Shown here in pieces: positions 9,595 through 18,737 of a stretch of 64,000 nt of DNA (its first letter is position 1; each line of letters starts with the position of its first letter). A program made the translations under genes and the position numbers. Source of the stretch: [Eubacterium] siraeum. Its GTDB lineage: Bacteria; Bacillota; Clostridia; Oscillospirales; Ruminococcaceae. Where the stretch lies: NCBI GenBank assembly GCA_025150425.1, contig CP102281.1:1240001-1304000 (forward strand), read 5' to 3'. The notes under the pieces were generated by a model. That model saw only the letters and a program-made list of their open reading frames with translations, did not search any database and had not been told where the DNA came from.

Positions 9595-11736
9595 ATGGAT
9601 ATTTTAAAGCAGCTGGCGGAAGAATTCAAGATAAGAAATACGCAGGTAGAAAACACGGTAAAGCTGATAGATGACGGCAATACGATCCCGTTTATTTCTC
9701 GCTACAGAAAAGAGATGACGGGAGGACTTGACGATCAGCTTTTGCGAGAACTCAGCGAAAGACTGACATACCTTCGTAATCTTGAAAGCAGGAAAGAAGA
9801 AGTAAAGTCGCTTATCGAAAGCGGAGGAAATCTTACCGACAAGATTACGCAGGATCTTTTAAACGCAAAGACGCTTGCTGAAGTCGAGGACATCTACAGA
9901 CCCTTCAAGCCAAAGCGTAAGACAAGAGCAGGCATAGCAAAAGAAAAAGGACTTCAGCCTCTTGCCGATTTCATACTCGCTCAGACGCTCGCTTCTCCCA
10001 CTGCCGAAGCTGATATATATATAAGCGAAGAAAAGGGCGTTGAAACCGTTGACGATGCAATAAACGGAGCATTGGACATTATTTCCGAAACGGTTTCGGA
10101 TGATGCGGATCTACGCAAAAAGCTGTATGCGGAGTATACGGGTCATGCACTGATAGTATCAAAAGCCACCGATGAAAAAGCTGAAACCGTTTATAAGAAT
10201 TATTATGATTACAGCGAGCTTGCGTGTAAGATACCTCCGCACAGACTTCTCGCACTTGACAGAGGAGAACGTGAGGATGCGCTCAAGGTCAGCATTGAGC
10301 CGGAAGAACAGTATGTTATGAAGCATATCTACAGAGCGTATGTGAAAGCGGAAAACGATTGCGGACGGCTGGTGCGCTCAGCTTGTGACGACAGCTTCAA
10401 GCGTCTTATCCACCCTTCGCTTGAAAGACGTCTCAGAAACGAGCTTACCGAGAAAGCGTGTGACAGCAGTATACACACATTTTCGGACAACCTAAGACAG
10501 CTTCTTATGCAGCCGCCTGTGAAGAACAGCGTTGCTCTCGGCTTCGATCCCGGCTACAGAACAGGCTGTAAGGTAGCCGTTGTTGATGCTACAGGCAAGG
10601 TTCTTGACACATCGGTAGTGTATCCGACACCCCCGAAGAGCGATATTGCAGGAGCGGAAAGAATAATCAAAAACCTTATCGAAAAGCACAAGGTCGATAT
10701 TATCGCTATAGGAAACGGTACGGCAAGCCACGAGAGTGAAGTGTTTATGGCAGATCTGTTAAAGAAGATTGACAGAAAGGTAAGCTATATGGTCGTATCC
10801 GAGGCAGGCGCAAGCGTATACTCGGCAAGCAAGCTGGCGGCTGAGGAATTCCCCGAATATGATGTTTCACTGCGTAGTGCCGTATCTATCGCAAGACGGC
10901 TTCAGGATCCGCTTGCAGAGCTTGTTAAGATAGACCCGAAAGCAATCGGTGTAGGTCAGTATCAGCACGATATGCCGCCCGCAAAACTGTCGGACGCTCT
11001 GGGCGGAGTAGTAGAGGACAGCGTAAACAGCGTCGGCGTGGATCTTAATACCGCCTCGGTTTCACTTCTCGGATATGTTGCAGGCATCAATTCCGCCGTT
11101 GCAAAGAACATAGTTACATACAGAGAAGAAAACGGTGTGTTCACTAACCGTAAGGAGCTTTTGAAGGTGTCGAAGCTTGGCAAGAAGGCTTACGAACAGT
11201 GTGCAGGCTTTATGCGTATACACGGCGGTAAATATCCGCTTGACAACACTTCAGTACACCCCGAAAGCTATAAGGCGGCAGAAGCACTGCTTGAAAAGTG
11301 CGGATTTAAGCTTGCAGATGTTTCCGGCGGTATTCCGTCGATAAAAGAGCAGGTCAGAGCCATCGGTGTAAAGAAGCTGTCTGATGAACTCGGAATAGGT
11401 GAAATGACGCTTGCTGACATCACAAACGAACTTGCAAAGCCCGGCAGAGATCCCAGAGATGAACTGCCGCCGCCCCTGCTGAGAACAGATGTGGCGGATA
11501 TTAACAGCCTTAAGCCCGGTATGATACTTGACGGTACGGTTAGAAATGTTATTGATTTCGGCGTATTCGTTGATATAGGAGTTCATCAGGACGGACTTGT
11601 GCATATCTCGCAGATATGCGACAAATATATAAAGCATCCTCTTGAGGTTGTAAAGGTCGGGGATATTGTAAAGGTAAAGGTGCTTGATATTGACCCTGCC
11701 AAAAAGCGTATTTCTCTTACAATGAAGGGAGTTTGA
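9595..11736 (+). CDS. tex: Tex family RNA-binding transcription accessory protein
   Basis: 713-residue Tex protein, a cytoplasmic nucleic-acid-binding factor. In order: an N-terminal helical region with ISRYRKEMTGGLDD; a YqgF-like RNase H-fold domain starting near LGFDPGYRTGCKVAVVD (about residue 315); a helix-hairpin-helix region around LNTASVSLLGYVAGIN; and a C-terminal S1 domain (about 640-710, MILDGTVRNVIDFGVFVDIG). Full family length. The ATG of the next gene begins 1 bp after the stop, so translation is probably coupled. Confidence 0.95.
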   Translation: MDILKQLAEEFKIRNTQVENTVKLIDDGNTIPFISRYRKEMTGGLDDQLLRELSERLTYLRNLESRKEEVKSLIESGGNLTDKITQDLLNAKTLAEVEDIYRPFKPKRKTRAGIAKEKGLQPLADFILAQTLASPTAEADIYISEEKGVETVDDAINGALDIISETVSDDADLRKKLYAEYTGHALIVSKATDEKAETVYKNYYDYSELACKIPPHRLLALDRGEREDALKVSIEPEEQYVMKHIYRAYVKAENDCGRLVRSACDDSFKRLIHPSLERRLRNELTEKACDSSIHTFSDNLRQLLMQPPVKNSVALGFDPGYRTGCKVAVVDATGKVLDTSVVYPTPPKSDIAGAERIIKNLIEKHKVDIIAIGNGTASHESEVFMADLLKKIDRKVSYMVVSEAGASVYSASKLAAEEFPEYDVSLRSAVSIARRLQDPLAELVKIDPKAIGVGQYQHDMPPAKLSDALGGVVEDSVNSVGVDLNTASVSLLGYVAGINSAVAKNIVTYREENGVFTNRKELLKVSKLGKKAYEQCAGFMRIHGGKYPLDNTSVHPESYKAAEALLEKCGFKLADVSGGIPSIKEQVRAIGVKKLSDELGIGEMTLADITNELAKPGRDPRDELPPPLLRTDVADINSLKPGMILDGTVRNVIDFGVFVDIGVHQDGLVHISQICDKYIKHPLEVVKVGDIVKVKVLDIDPAKKRISLTMKGV

Positions 11737-11737
11737 A

Positions 11738-12253
11738 ATGATAGAATCGGTTCTTAAATATACATCTGAAAATGTCGGTGAATTTGTAAAGTACAATATT
11801 TTCGGCAAGAGCAAAGCGTCAAAAGTATATGTAATATGCTACCTTGTCGCAATGGCGCTCATAGGAGCTGTCGGAATAGTTCTTGCTATAGTCACTCAGA
11901 TGTGGTGGTTTATCTTTGCTACGGTTATCTGTACTTTGCTTATAGTTGCTACAGGACTTGTTCTTTCGGTAACGCTTAAAAAGTACACTAAGGAAATTTT
12001 TGATATCAATTCAAAGAACGGATATGACGCAATTGAGATAACGGCAAGCAGTATTGTGCTTAAAAACAGCGGTGCGGCAAAGGCTGTCGCCGAGTGGACA
12101 GCAGTAGCTTCTGTTGATTTCAATAAGTCAAACGCTTATATTGTAACTCATGACGGATATCTTTTCATTATAAATGAAAGTGATATCAAAGAGGGCTCTC
12201 TTGACGAACTCCGTCAGATAGCGGATGAGAAGCTGGTGAAGGCTGATGATTAA
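11738..12253 (+). CDS. Membrane protein, YcxB-like
   Basis: 171 residues: a polar N-terminal stretch of about 30, two adjacent hydrophobic segments (about 31-53 and 56-77), then a cytoplasmic domain with a pattern resembling the YcxB-like C-terminal domain (a beta-rich stretch ending in a short helix, seen in small two-TM Firmicute proteins). No catalytic motif. It starts 1 bp after tex and overlaps queH by 8 bp, so it belongs to the same operon. Function unknown. Confidence 0.65.
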   Translation: MIESVLKYTSENVGEFVKYNIFGKSKASKVYVICYLVAMALIGAVGIVLAIVTQMWWFIFATVICTLLIVATGLVLSVTLKKYTKEIFDINSKNGYDAIEITASSIVLKNSGAAKAVAEWTAVASVDFNKSNAYIVTHDGYLFIINESDIKEGSLDELRQIADEKLVKADD

Positions 12254-12902
12254 TTATCAGCTTGAAACGGACAGGATAATCGCATCGCTCGACCATGCGC
12301 CTACGCTTCTGCTTCATGCTTGCTGTGCGCCGTGCAGCAGTTATGTACTTGAATATCTTGCGGAGCATTTCAATATCACCGTGTTTTTCTACAATCCGAA
12401 TATCACCGAAAAGGAAGAATACGAAAAGCGTAAAAACGAGCTGAAACGTCTGATAGCCGAAAAACCGTTCAGGTATCCCGTGAAGATGATTGACGGCGAT
12501 TATTCCCCGCAGATATTCTTTGATATGGCAAAGGGTATGGAGAATATCGCTGAAGGCGGGGAAAGATGCTTTTTGTGCTATGAGAAACGCTTGAGAGAAA
12601 CGGCAAGGCTTGCAAAAGAACTGGACTTCGAGTATTTCTGCACCACACTTTCGGTAAGCCCTCATAAAAATGCCGCAAAGCTGAACGAGCTTGGCGGCAG
12701 GCTCAGCGATGAATATAAAATACCGTATCTTTATTCTGATTTTAAAAAACGCAACGGATATAAGCGTTCCATAGAGCTTTCTGCACAGTACGGATTATAC
12801 CGGCAGAATTACTGCGGATGTATCTACAGTCGTATTCAGGCGGAGAAAAAAGAGCAGGAAAAAAATTTTCAAAACGAAACGAAAACTGTTGTCAAACAGT
12901 AA
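12246..12902 (+). CDS. queH: Epoxyqueuosine reductase QueH
   Basis: Catalyses the last step of queuosine tRNA modification (epoxyqueuosine to queuosine) and replaces QueG in many Firmicutes. The 218-residue protein shows the family's Cys pattern: HACCAPCSSYV near the N-terminus, CFLCYEKRL in the middle, and YCGCIYS near the C-terminus, which hold the metal and Fe-S sites. It overlaps the upstream membrane protein gene by 8 bp. The promoter of corA lies inside its last codons. Confidence 0.9.
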   Translation: MINYQLETDRIIASLDHAPTLLLHACCAPCSSYVLEYLAEHFNITVFFYNPNITEKEEYEKRKNELKRLIAEKPFRYPVKMIDGDYSPQIFFDMAKGMENIAEGGERCFLCYEKRLRETARLAKELDFEYFCTTLSVSPHKNAAKLNELGGRLSDEYKIPYLYSDFKKRNGYKRSIELSAQYGLYRQNYCGCIYSRIQAEKKEQEKNFQNETKTVVKQ

Positions 12903-12917
12903 AAAGTGTGGTAAAAT
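12889..12917 (+). promoter_or_regulatory. Putative sigma-A promoter for the corA leader
   Basis: TTGTCA (12889-12894), 17-bp spacer, TAAAAT (12912-12917), overlapping the end of queH. It would give an untranslated leader of about 130 nt before corA. Confidence 0.6.
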
Positions 12918-12960
12918 AGATACGGTTATGCAATAAAACTGTCAAAAGAGGTGAAAGACG

Positions 12961-13002
12961 ATGACTGCGGATCCCAGCGGGAAACGAATAACTGAAAAAT
13001 AA
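12961..13002 (+). CDS. Candidate leader peptide upstream of corA (13 aa)
   Basis: A GAGGTG site sits 5 bp before the ATG of a short ORF, MTADPSGKRITEK then TAA. It lies wholly in the corA leader. GACGATGACTGC at its start can pair with GCAGTCGTC at 13012-13020 just after it, and GCACAG (13007-13012) can pair with CTGTGC (13034-13039) right before the corA ribosome binding site. The two pairings share a base, so they may be alternatives. Enterobacterial Mg2+ transporter genes use Asp/Pro-containing leader peptides; the parallel is inference. Confidence 0.4.
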   Translation: MTADPSGKRITEK

Positions 13003-13055
13003 TACAGCACAGCAGTCGTCGCATAACGGCTTCCTGTGCAGAAAAGAGGTACGTT

Positions 13056-13991
13056 ATGCTTAAATATTACAAGACAGTTGAAAACACAATTGTTGAGCTT
13101 GACACAATGGAGCCGGGATGCTGGGTATCTGCTGTTGCACCCACAGAAACTGAGATTTCCTCGCTTCAGGAGGAACTGAACATCGACCGTGATTTTATCC
13201 GTTCTGCACTCGATGAGGAAGAAACCTCCCGTATTGAAAGCGATGACGGTCAGACGCTCATAGTCCTTGACTATCCCGTTGCGGAAAAGGTTCAGGATAA
13301 GGATGATACGATAAGCTATTACACAATGCCTATGGGTATCATTATAACGGACAGCCACGTTGTAACGGTCTGCCTTAAAGAAAACATCATAATAGACGAA
13401 TTTACAAAAGGCATAGTAAAAGGCATACAGACCCAGTTCAAAACAAGATTTGTATTCCATATGCTGCTAAGGATCGCAGGAAAGTATCTCCTGTATCTTA
13501 AGCAGATAGATAAGCTGTCGAACTATGTTGAACAGCAGCTGCACAAATCAATGAAGAACAAGGAGCTTATACAGCTTCTCGGACTTGAGAAATCACTTGT
13601 ATATTTCTCAACATCGCTTAAATCTACCGAAACAGTGCTTGAAAAGATATTGAGAGGCAGAGTAATAAAGCTGTACGAGGAAGATCAGGAACTTCTTGAA
13701 GACGTACTGATCGAAGTAAAGCAGGCAATCGAGATGAGCAATATCTATTCAAACATACTTTCGGGTACAATGGACGCATTCGCAAGCGTAATATCAAACA
13801 ATCTGAATATTGTAATGAAGGTGCTTACGGTTATTACGATAGTAATGTCCGTACCCACGATGGTATTCAGCTTTTACGGCATGAATGTTCTGGATCTGCC
13901 GCTTCCGTATACCTGGTTCCCGGTTCTGATTTCCGTAATTCTTGCCGTCATTGTTGCAATACTGATAACAAAAAATAAGTTTTATAAATAA
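13056..13991 (+). CDS. corA: CorA-family magnesium transporter
   Basis: 311-residue CorA/MRS2-type divalent cation channel: a long cytoplasmic funnel domain, a stalk helix, then two C-terminal membrane helices separated by the YGMN signature (about residue 273) that forms the pore mouth. Mg2+ is the usual ion; Co2+ or Zn2+ transport occurs in relatives. Behind AAAGAGG, it follows a 150-nt structured leader with a short ORF. The ZapA-like gene starts 14 bp downstream and is probably co-transcribed. Confidence 0.9.
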   Translation: MLKYYKTVENTIVELDTMEPGCWVSAVAPTETEISSLQEELNIDRDFIRSALDEEETSRIESDDGQTLIVLDYPVAEKVQDKDDTISYYTMPMGIIITDSHVVTVCLKENIIIDEFTKGIVKGIQTQFKTRFVFHMLLRIAGKYLLYLKQIDKLSNYVEQQLHKSMKNKELIQLLGLEKSLVYFSTSLKSTETVLEKILRGRVIKLYEEDQELLEDVLIEVKQAIEMSNIYSNILSGTMDAFASVISNNLNIVMKVLTVITIVMSVPTMVFSFYGMNVLDLPLPYTWFPVLISVILAVIVAILITKNKFYK

Positions 13992-14005
13992 ATCCCGGAG
14001 GGTAT

Positions 14006-15001
14006 ATGGAAAAAGTAAAAATATCTATAAGCGGACACGATTTTTACTTGAAAAGCGAAGATCCGAACAGAATGTACGAAACTGCGGAGAATCTTCAGAA
14101 AAGGATAGATAAACTGAGTGCGATGGCGGCGTCAATGTCACTTACCGATATTGTAATGCTTGCGGCGCTCGATATAGCCGATGAAAATTACGATAACAGA
14201 AACGTTGTGATAAAAGCTCAGCAGCTTTCGCAGGAGATACAGGCAAAATCTCTTGCCTGCGAAAAAAGAGCAGAGGAACTTGAAAAACAGCTTTCCGATT
14301 CCGACACCGAGCTTGCATCGCTTAAAATAACTGCGTCTGAGGCACAAAGTGAACTTTCTGCACTCAAAGAACAGCTTGCGGGAGTTGAGGCTCAGAAATC
14401 GGATTTGCTTGCATTAAGGTCCGAGAACGAAAGGCTGAAAGAGCAGGTCACCGCTCTTACTGCAGAAAAGGATTCGCTCACAGAGATCGGTGCCGATGAA
14501 ATCGAACAGCTTAACACACGCATAGATGAACTTACAGCCGAAAACACAGCACTTTCCGAAAATGCGGAAAATGCGGATAACGCATTGAAAAACGAAAATG
14601 CACAGCTGAAAAATCAAGTTGACGAGTTGAAAGCGGAAAACGAAACGCTCAGAGTTTCAAGCGAAAATGCCGATTCTTCATCGGCTGAGAACGAGGCGCT
14701 TAAATCAAGGCTGGCAGAACTTACAGAAAAGAACAGACACACAGAGGAATTGCTTGAAAAGCTGAGAACAGACTATGAAAATCTGGTTTCAAAGAGCGGT
14801 CAGGATGAGCTGTTACTGGCTCAGATCGATAAACTGCAAGGCACTGTGGATACATACGAAAAGACCTTTGACGAATACGCAAATCAGCGTAACGCAGAGG
14901 TCAAGGACCTGAACGATGAGTTATCGGCACTGAGAAAGAAATATGCCGAGCTCAGCGCACAGATGAACGAGATTGTAAACGACGGTCAGATGACATTATG
15001 A
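14006..15001 (+). CDS. ZapA-like cell division protein with long coiled-coil extension
   Basis: Residues 1-65 match the ZapA globular head (MEKVKISISGHDFYLKSEDP, then MYETAENLQKRID and VMLAALDIADE). Typical ZapA is about 85-110 residues; here the protein runs to 331 with a continuous Glu/Lys/Leu-rich heptad coiled coil (about 75-325). ZapA bundles FtsZ filaments at midcell. CCGGAGGG precedes the start, and the last bases overlap the U32 gene by 4 bp. A zapA-U32 pair is common in Firmicutes. The long coil suggests a spacer or scaffold role. Confidence 0.8.
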   Translation: MEKVKISISGHDFYLKSEDPNRMYETAENLQKRIDKLSAMAASMSLTDIVMLAALDIADENYDNRNVVIKAQQLSQEIQAKSLACEKRAEELEKQLSDSDTELASLKITASEAQSELSALKEQLAGVEAQKSDLLALRSENERLKEQVTALTAEKDSLTEIGADEIEQLNTRIDELTAENTALSENAENADNALKNENAQLKNQVDELKAENETLRVSSENADSSSAENEALKSRLAELTEKNRHTEELLEKLRTDYENLVSKSGQDELLLAQIDKLQGTVDTYEKTFDEYANQRNAEVKDLNDELSALRKKYAELSAQMNEIVNDGQMTL

Positions 15002-17043
15002 GTGAAATTTTAGCTCCGTGCGGAGCAATGGAAAGTCTGACAGCGGCAGTAAATGCCGGTGCAGATGCAGTATACCTCGGAGAAGAATACTTCTCCGCAA
15101 GAAAAAATGCAGATAACTTTACCGCAGAGCAGTTGTGCGATGCGGTACGTTTTTGTCATTACAGCGGTGTTAAGGTGTATGTTACGCTGAATACCCTTGT
15201 ATTTGACAGGGAGATACCATTGCTTGCAAAAGCGATAGAAAACTGTGCAAAAGCGGACGTTGACGCATTTATAGTGCAGGATATGGGCGTTGCAAGGCTT
15301 GCCCGACAAATTGTGCCGGAGCTTCCCTTACATGCTTCGACGCAGATGACGGTCAATTCGCCCGAGGGCGCTATAATGGCGAAAGAGCTCGGATTTACCC
15401 GTGTTGTTCTGGGCAGGGAATTATCGCTTGCACAGATAAAGGCAATAACGGAAAGCTGCGACATTGAAACAGAGCTTTTCGTACATGGTGCGCTGTGCGT
15501 CTGCATTAGCGGTCAGTGCTATATGAGCAGTGTACTCGGCGGACGAAGCGGTAACAGAGGATTGTGCGCTCAGCCGTGCCGACTTGATTTTACAAGCGGC
15601 GACAGGCATAATGTTCTGTCGCTTAAGGATTTGTCGTTGACGGAAAAATTGCCTGAGCTTGCGAAAGCAGGTATCACCTCGTTCAAGATTGAGGGAAGAA
15701 TGAAACGTCCGGAATACGTTGCAGGTGCCGTAAATGCCTGCAGGGTGGCTCTTGACGGCGGTACGCCCGACCTTATATCGCTTAAAAACGTATTTTCAAG
15801 AAGCGGATTTACAAGCGGATATTTTGATGATGATTTCAAAAATATGCAGGGTGTCCGCACTAAAGACGATGTTACATCGGCAACGTCCAAGGTGCTTTCC
15901 GCTATGAAACAGTATTATCATAAGCCTTTCAGACGCTTTCCTGCCGATATTACCGTTAACGTAAAAAGCGGACAGCCTGTTAGTTATAAGCTGTCGGCTT
16001 GCGGCGTAAGTTCGTCCGCTGTAGGCGATATTCCCGAAAAGGCGGTAAACAGAGCGGTTACTGCGGAATACCTTGAAAATCAGTGCAGTAAGCTTGGCGG
16101 TACCGTATATTTTCCGGGAAATATCACCGTAAATGTTGATGACGGGTTATCCGTTTCGGCGGCTCAGCTTAACGAGCTTAGAAGAAAAGCAATTGAAAAC
16201 GTAAGCGGAAAGATACTCGAAAAAAATTCTCATCATTACAGAATATCGCCTTATATTCCGCTTGACAGCAAGGAAGGAAAAAAGATACGCCCCGAATTCA
16301 GATGCGAGGTAAATACAGCCTTACAGCTTGAGCAGGTACTGCAGGAGGATGAATATTCTTATATTTACGCTCCTATGGGTCTGCTTGACGAAGCTACACC
16401 GGATAAATTCAGAATAATCGTTGTTCCTCCGGTATTTCTTGCCGATTGTGAAAGCGATGTATTGAAAAAGCTGTCATTGCTGAAAAAACAGGGATACGAG
16501 CATATTGCCGTTCATACGCTTTCGCATATAGGAATAGCAAGAAAGCTCGGTATGAAGGCGCACGGTATGTCAAGACTCAATATCACAAACCGCTATTCGC
16601 TCAGAGAGTACGAAAAAATGGGACTGAGCGATACCGCACTTTCGTTTGAACTGCTTATGAGCGATGCGGTGTCACTTTGTGCAGACAGTGAGATAAAGAC
16701 GGGAATAGTCGGCTACGGCAGACTTCCTCTTATGATAACGAGAAGATGTCCGATAAACAACGGCAAGCCCTGCGGAAAAACCAAAAGAGCGGATTGTCCG
16801 CATTATATAACTGACAGGCAGGGGAATAATATGCCGTGTATGTGCAGTGAGAACACTGTCGAGATATTGAATCCCGACAAGCTGTATCTCAGTGACAGAC
16901 AATCTGAGCTTGCAAAGTTCGATTTCGTATTGCTTAAATTCACAGACGAAACCGATACGGGAGAAGTGCTTGAAATGTATCTTGACGATATAAAGCCGGA
17001 CGGAAACCTCACAAGAGGATTATACTACAGAGGAGTTCAATAA
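14998..17043 (+). CDS. U32 family protein (RlhA/YhbU-like) with C-terminal DUF3656-type region
   Basis: 681 residues. The N-terminal TIM-barrel-like U32 domain starts with ILAPCGAMESLTAAVNAGAD; the family's Cys signature appears as GALCVCISGQCYMSS followed by GNRGLCAQPCR (about residues 165-200). More Cys residues occur near the C-terminus (RRCPIN, CGKTKRADCPH, CMCSENT), fitting an Fe-S cluster. Relatives hydroxylate 23S rRNA (RlhA) or act with tRNA and ubiquinone hydroxylation systems; the older label is collagenase-like peptidase. Overlaps its neighbours by 4 bp (zapA-like) and 1 bp (dut). Confidence 0.85.
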   Translation: MSEILAPCGAMESLTAAVNAGADAVYLGEEYFSARKNADNFTAEQLCDAVRFCHYSGVKVYVTLNTLVFDREIPLLAKAIENCAKADVDAFIVQDMGVARLARQIVPELPLHASTQMTVNSPEGAIMAKELGFTRVVLGRELSLAQIKAITESCDIETELFVHGALCVCISGQCYMSSVLGGRSGNRGLCAQPCRLDFTSGDRHNVLSLKDLSLTEKLPELAKAGITSFKIEGRMKRPEYVAGAVNACRVALDGGTPDLISLKNVFSRSGFTSGYFDDDFKNMQGVRTKDDVTSATSKVLSAMKQYYHKPFRRFPADITVNVKSGQPVSYKLSACGVSSSAVGDIPEKAVNRAVTAEYLENQCSKLGGTVYFPGNITVNVDDGLSVSAAQLNELRRKAIENVSGKILEKNSHHYRISPYIPLDSKEGKKIRPEFRCEVNTALQLEQVLQEDEYSYIYAPMGLLDEATPDKFRIIVVPPVFLADCESDVLKKLSLLKKQGYEHIAVHTLSHIGIARKLGMKAHGMSRLNITNRYSLREYEKMGLSDTALSFELLMSDAVSLCADSEIKTGIVGYGRLPLMITRRCPINNGKPCGKTKRADCPHYITDRQGNNMPCMCSENTVEILNPDKLYLSDRQSELAKFDFVLLKFTDETDTGEVLEMYLDDIKPDGNLTRGLYYRGVQ

Positions 17044-17480
17044 TGTTCATAAATGTGAAAAAGCTGAACAGCAAGGCAAAGTTACCTGAGCGTGCTACTG
17101 CGACAAGCGCAGGTGCGGATCTGTGCGCCTGCATAGATGACGATGTTGTGCTGATGCCGGGCGACAGGAAGCTGATACCGACGGGACTTGCGATTGCTGT
17201 GCCGACAGGATACGGCGGTTTTGTGTTCGCAAGGAGCGGACTTTCCTCAAAATTCGGTGTTTCGCTTGCAAACTGCGTCGGCGTTATCGACAGTGACTAC
17301 AGAGGAGAGGTAAAGATTTCCGTTATAAATCATTCCGATGAGCCGTATACCGTTAAAAACGGAGAGCGTATCGCTCAGCTTGTCATAATGCCTGTGGATC
17401 TATGCGAGTACGGATTGTGCGATGAACTTGATGATACAGAGCGTGGCACGGGCGGATTCGGCTCTACAGGTCGAATGTAA
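17043..17480 (+). CDS. dut: dUTP diphosphatase
   Basis: Hydrolyses dUTP to dUMP, keeping uracil out of DNA. The 145-residue trimeric dUTPase has all five motifs: ATSAGADL, RSGLSSK, GVIDSDYRGE, ERIAQLVI and RGTGGFGSTGR. Its ATG overlaps the last base of the upstream stop (TAATG), so it ends the corA-zapA-U32-dut run. Confidence 0.96.
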   Translation: MFINVKKLNSKAKLPERATATSAGADLCACIDDDVVLMPGDRKLIPTGLAIAVPTGYGGFVFARSGLSSKFGVSLANCVGVIDSDYRGEVKISVINHSDEPYTVKNGERIAQLVIMPVDLCEYGLCDELDDTERGTGGFGSTGRM

Positions 17481-17546
17481 TGCAAATTGCATAAATATCC
17501 GATAAAATCGGACGATTATTTATGAATATTTAATTCGGCATTTTTG

Positions 17547-17575
17547 TTGTATGCTTTTTCAAAAAGTGGTATAAT
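17547..17575 (+). promoter_or_regulatory. Putative promoter of the mreBCD cluster
   Basis: TTGTAT (17547-17552), 17-bp spacer, TATAAT (17570-17575), 42 bp before the mreB start. CCCGGAGG lies 9-10 bp before the ATG. Confidence 0.6.
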
Positions 17576-17617
17576 AAATATTGAATTGTAAATACGAAAC
17601 ACCCGGAGGTTTGACGA

Positions 17618-18643
17618 ATGTTTTCAAAAGATATAGGTATAGACTTAGGTACAGCCAACACGCTTGTTTATATGAGAGGAAAGGGCATTATAATAAGAGA
17701 GCCCAGCGTTGTTGCGGTTGATGTGAAGATGGACAGAGTGCGTTATGTCGGTCAGGAGGCTAAGGACGTTATAGGTCGTACACCCGGCTCTATAGTAGCT
17801 GTAAGACCTCTTAAGGACGGCGTTATCGCTGATTTTGATATGACAACAAGTATGCTTCAGGAGTTTATCAGAAAAGCTCTTAAAGGCAGAGCCTTTGCAG
17901 GCTCAAGAGTAAGAGTTATCATCTGCATTCCTTCGGGCGTTACTGCCGTTGAACGCAGAGCGGTAAAAGAGGCAACACAGAACGCAGGCGCAAAGCGTGT
18001 TTCTATCATTGAAGAACCTATGGCGGCCGCTATAGGCGCAGGACTTCCGGTAGCCGAGCCTACAGGCAGTATGATAGTTGACATCGGCGGCGGCACAAGC
18101 GAAGTAGCGGTTATTTCGCTCGGCGGTATTGTAACATCACGTTCCGTAAGAGTAGCAGGCGATGAGTTCGATTCTTCTATCATAAACTACATCAAGAAGA
18201 AATATAACCTTCTCATCGGTGAAAGAACAGCCGAGAATATAAAGATTGCAATAGGCTCTGCATATCCCTATGCAGACAATGAGCCTTCAATGGATATAAA
18301 GGGCAGAAACCTTCTGAACGGTTTACCCGAAAACATTACTGTAACATCCGAAGAGATAAGAGAAGCACTTTCAGAGCCTCTCAGCCATGTAATTGAGGCA
18401 ATAAAGGTAACTCTTGAAAAGACGCCTCCGGAGCTTGCCGCAGATATAATAGATCAGGGAATAATGCTTGCAGGCGGCGGCGCACTGCTTAAAGGTCTTG
18501 ATCTTCTTATCCACGCCGAAACCGGTATGCCGGTAAAGGTAGCCGAAAGACCCCTTGACTGCGTGGCTGACGGTACAGGTAAGGTTCTTGAGAACATTGA
18601 CAAGCTGATCGACGTTCTCACAGACGACGATACAAGATATTGA
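17618..18643 (+). CDS. mreB: Rod shape-determining protein MreB
   Basis: 341-residue actin homologue that forms membrane filaments directing lateral wall synthesis. [12 protein letters not shown] (phosphate 1), [12 protein letters not shown] (phosphate 2) and [12 protein letters not shown] (adenosine) are present, and the protein heads mreC-mreD-PBP2. A hairpin without a T run separates it from mreC. Confidence 0.95.
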   Translation: MFSKDIGIDLGTANTLVYMRGKGIIIREPSVVAVDVKMDRVRYVGQEAKDVIGRTPGSIVAVRPLKDGVIADFDMTTSMLQEFIRKALKGRAFAGSRVRVIICIPSGVTAVERRAVKEATQNAGAKRVSIIEEPMAAAIGAGLPVAEPTGSMIVDIGGGTSEVAVISLGGIVTSRSVRVAGDEFDSSIINYIKKKYNLLIGERTAENIKIAIGSAYPYADNEPSMDIKGRNLLNGLPENITVTSEEIREALSEPLSHVIEAIKVTLEKTPPELAADIIDQGIMLAGGGALLKGLDLLIHAETGMPVKVAERPLDCVADGTGKVLENIDKLIDVLTDDDTRY

Positions 18644-18664
18644 TTATCCGAAAATATAGTGCTT

Positions 18665-18694
18665 ATGACTAACTGTTTTTTACAGTTAGTCATA
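18665..18694 (+). promoter_or_regulatory. Intercistronic hairpin mreB-mreC
   Basis: ATGACTAACTG pairs perfectly with CAGTTAGTCAT across a short T-rich loop. There is no U tract after it, so it is more likely an mRNA stability or processing element than a terminator; it could lower mreCD expression relative to mreB. Confidence 0.5.
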
Positions 18695-18737
18695 ATGTGT
18701 TATATAAACGTATTCAGACAGCACTGAAAGGTATTGT

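Noticed and set aside
12903-13055. M-box (ykoK) Mg2+ riboswitch upstream of corA
   Set aside because: The conserved core of the M-box could not be found and the leader is short; the short ORF with alternative stems explains the region better.
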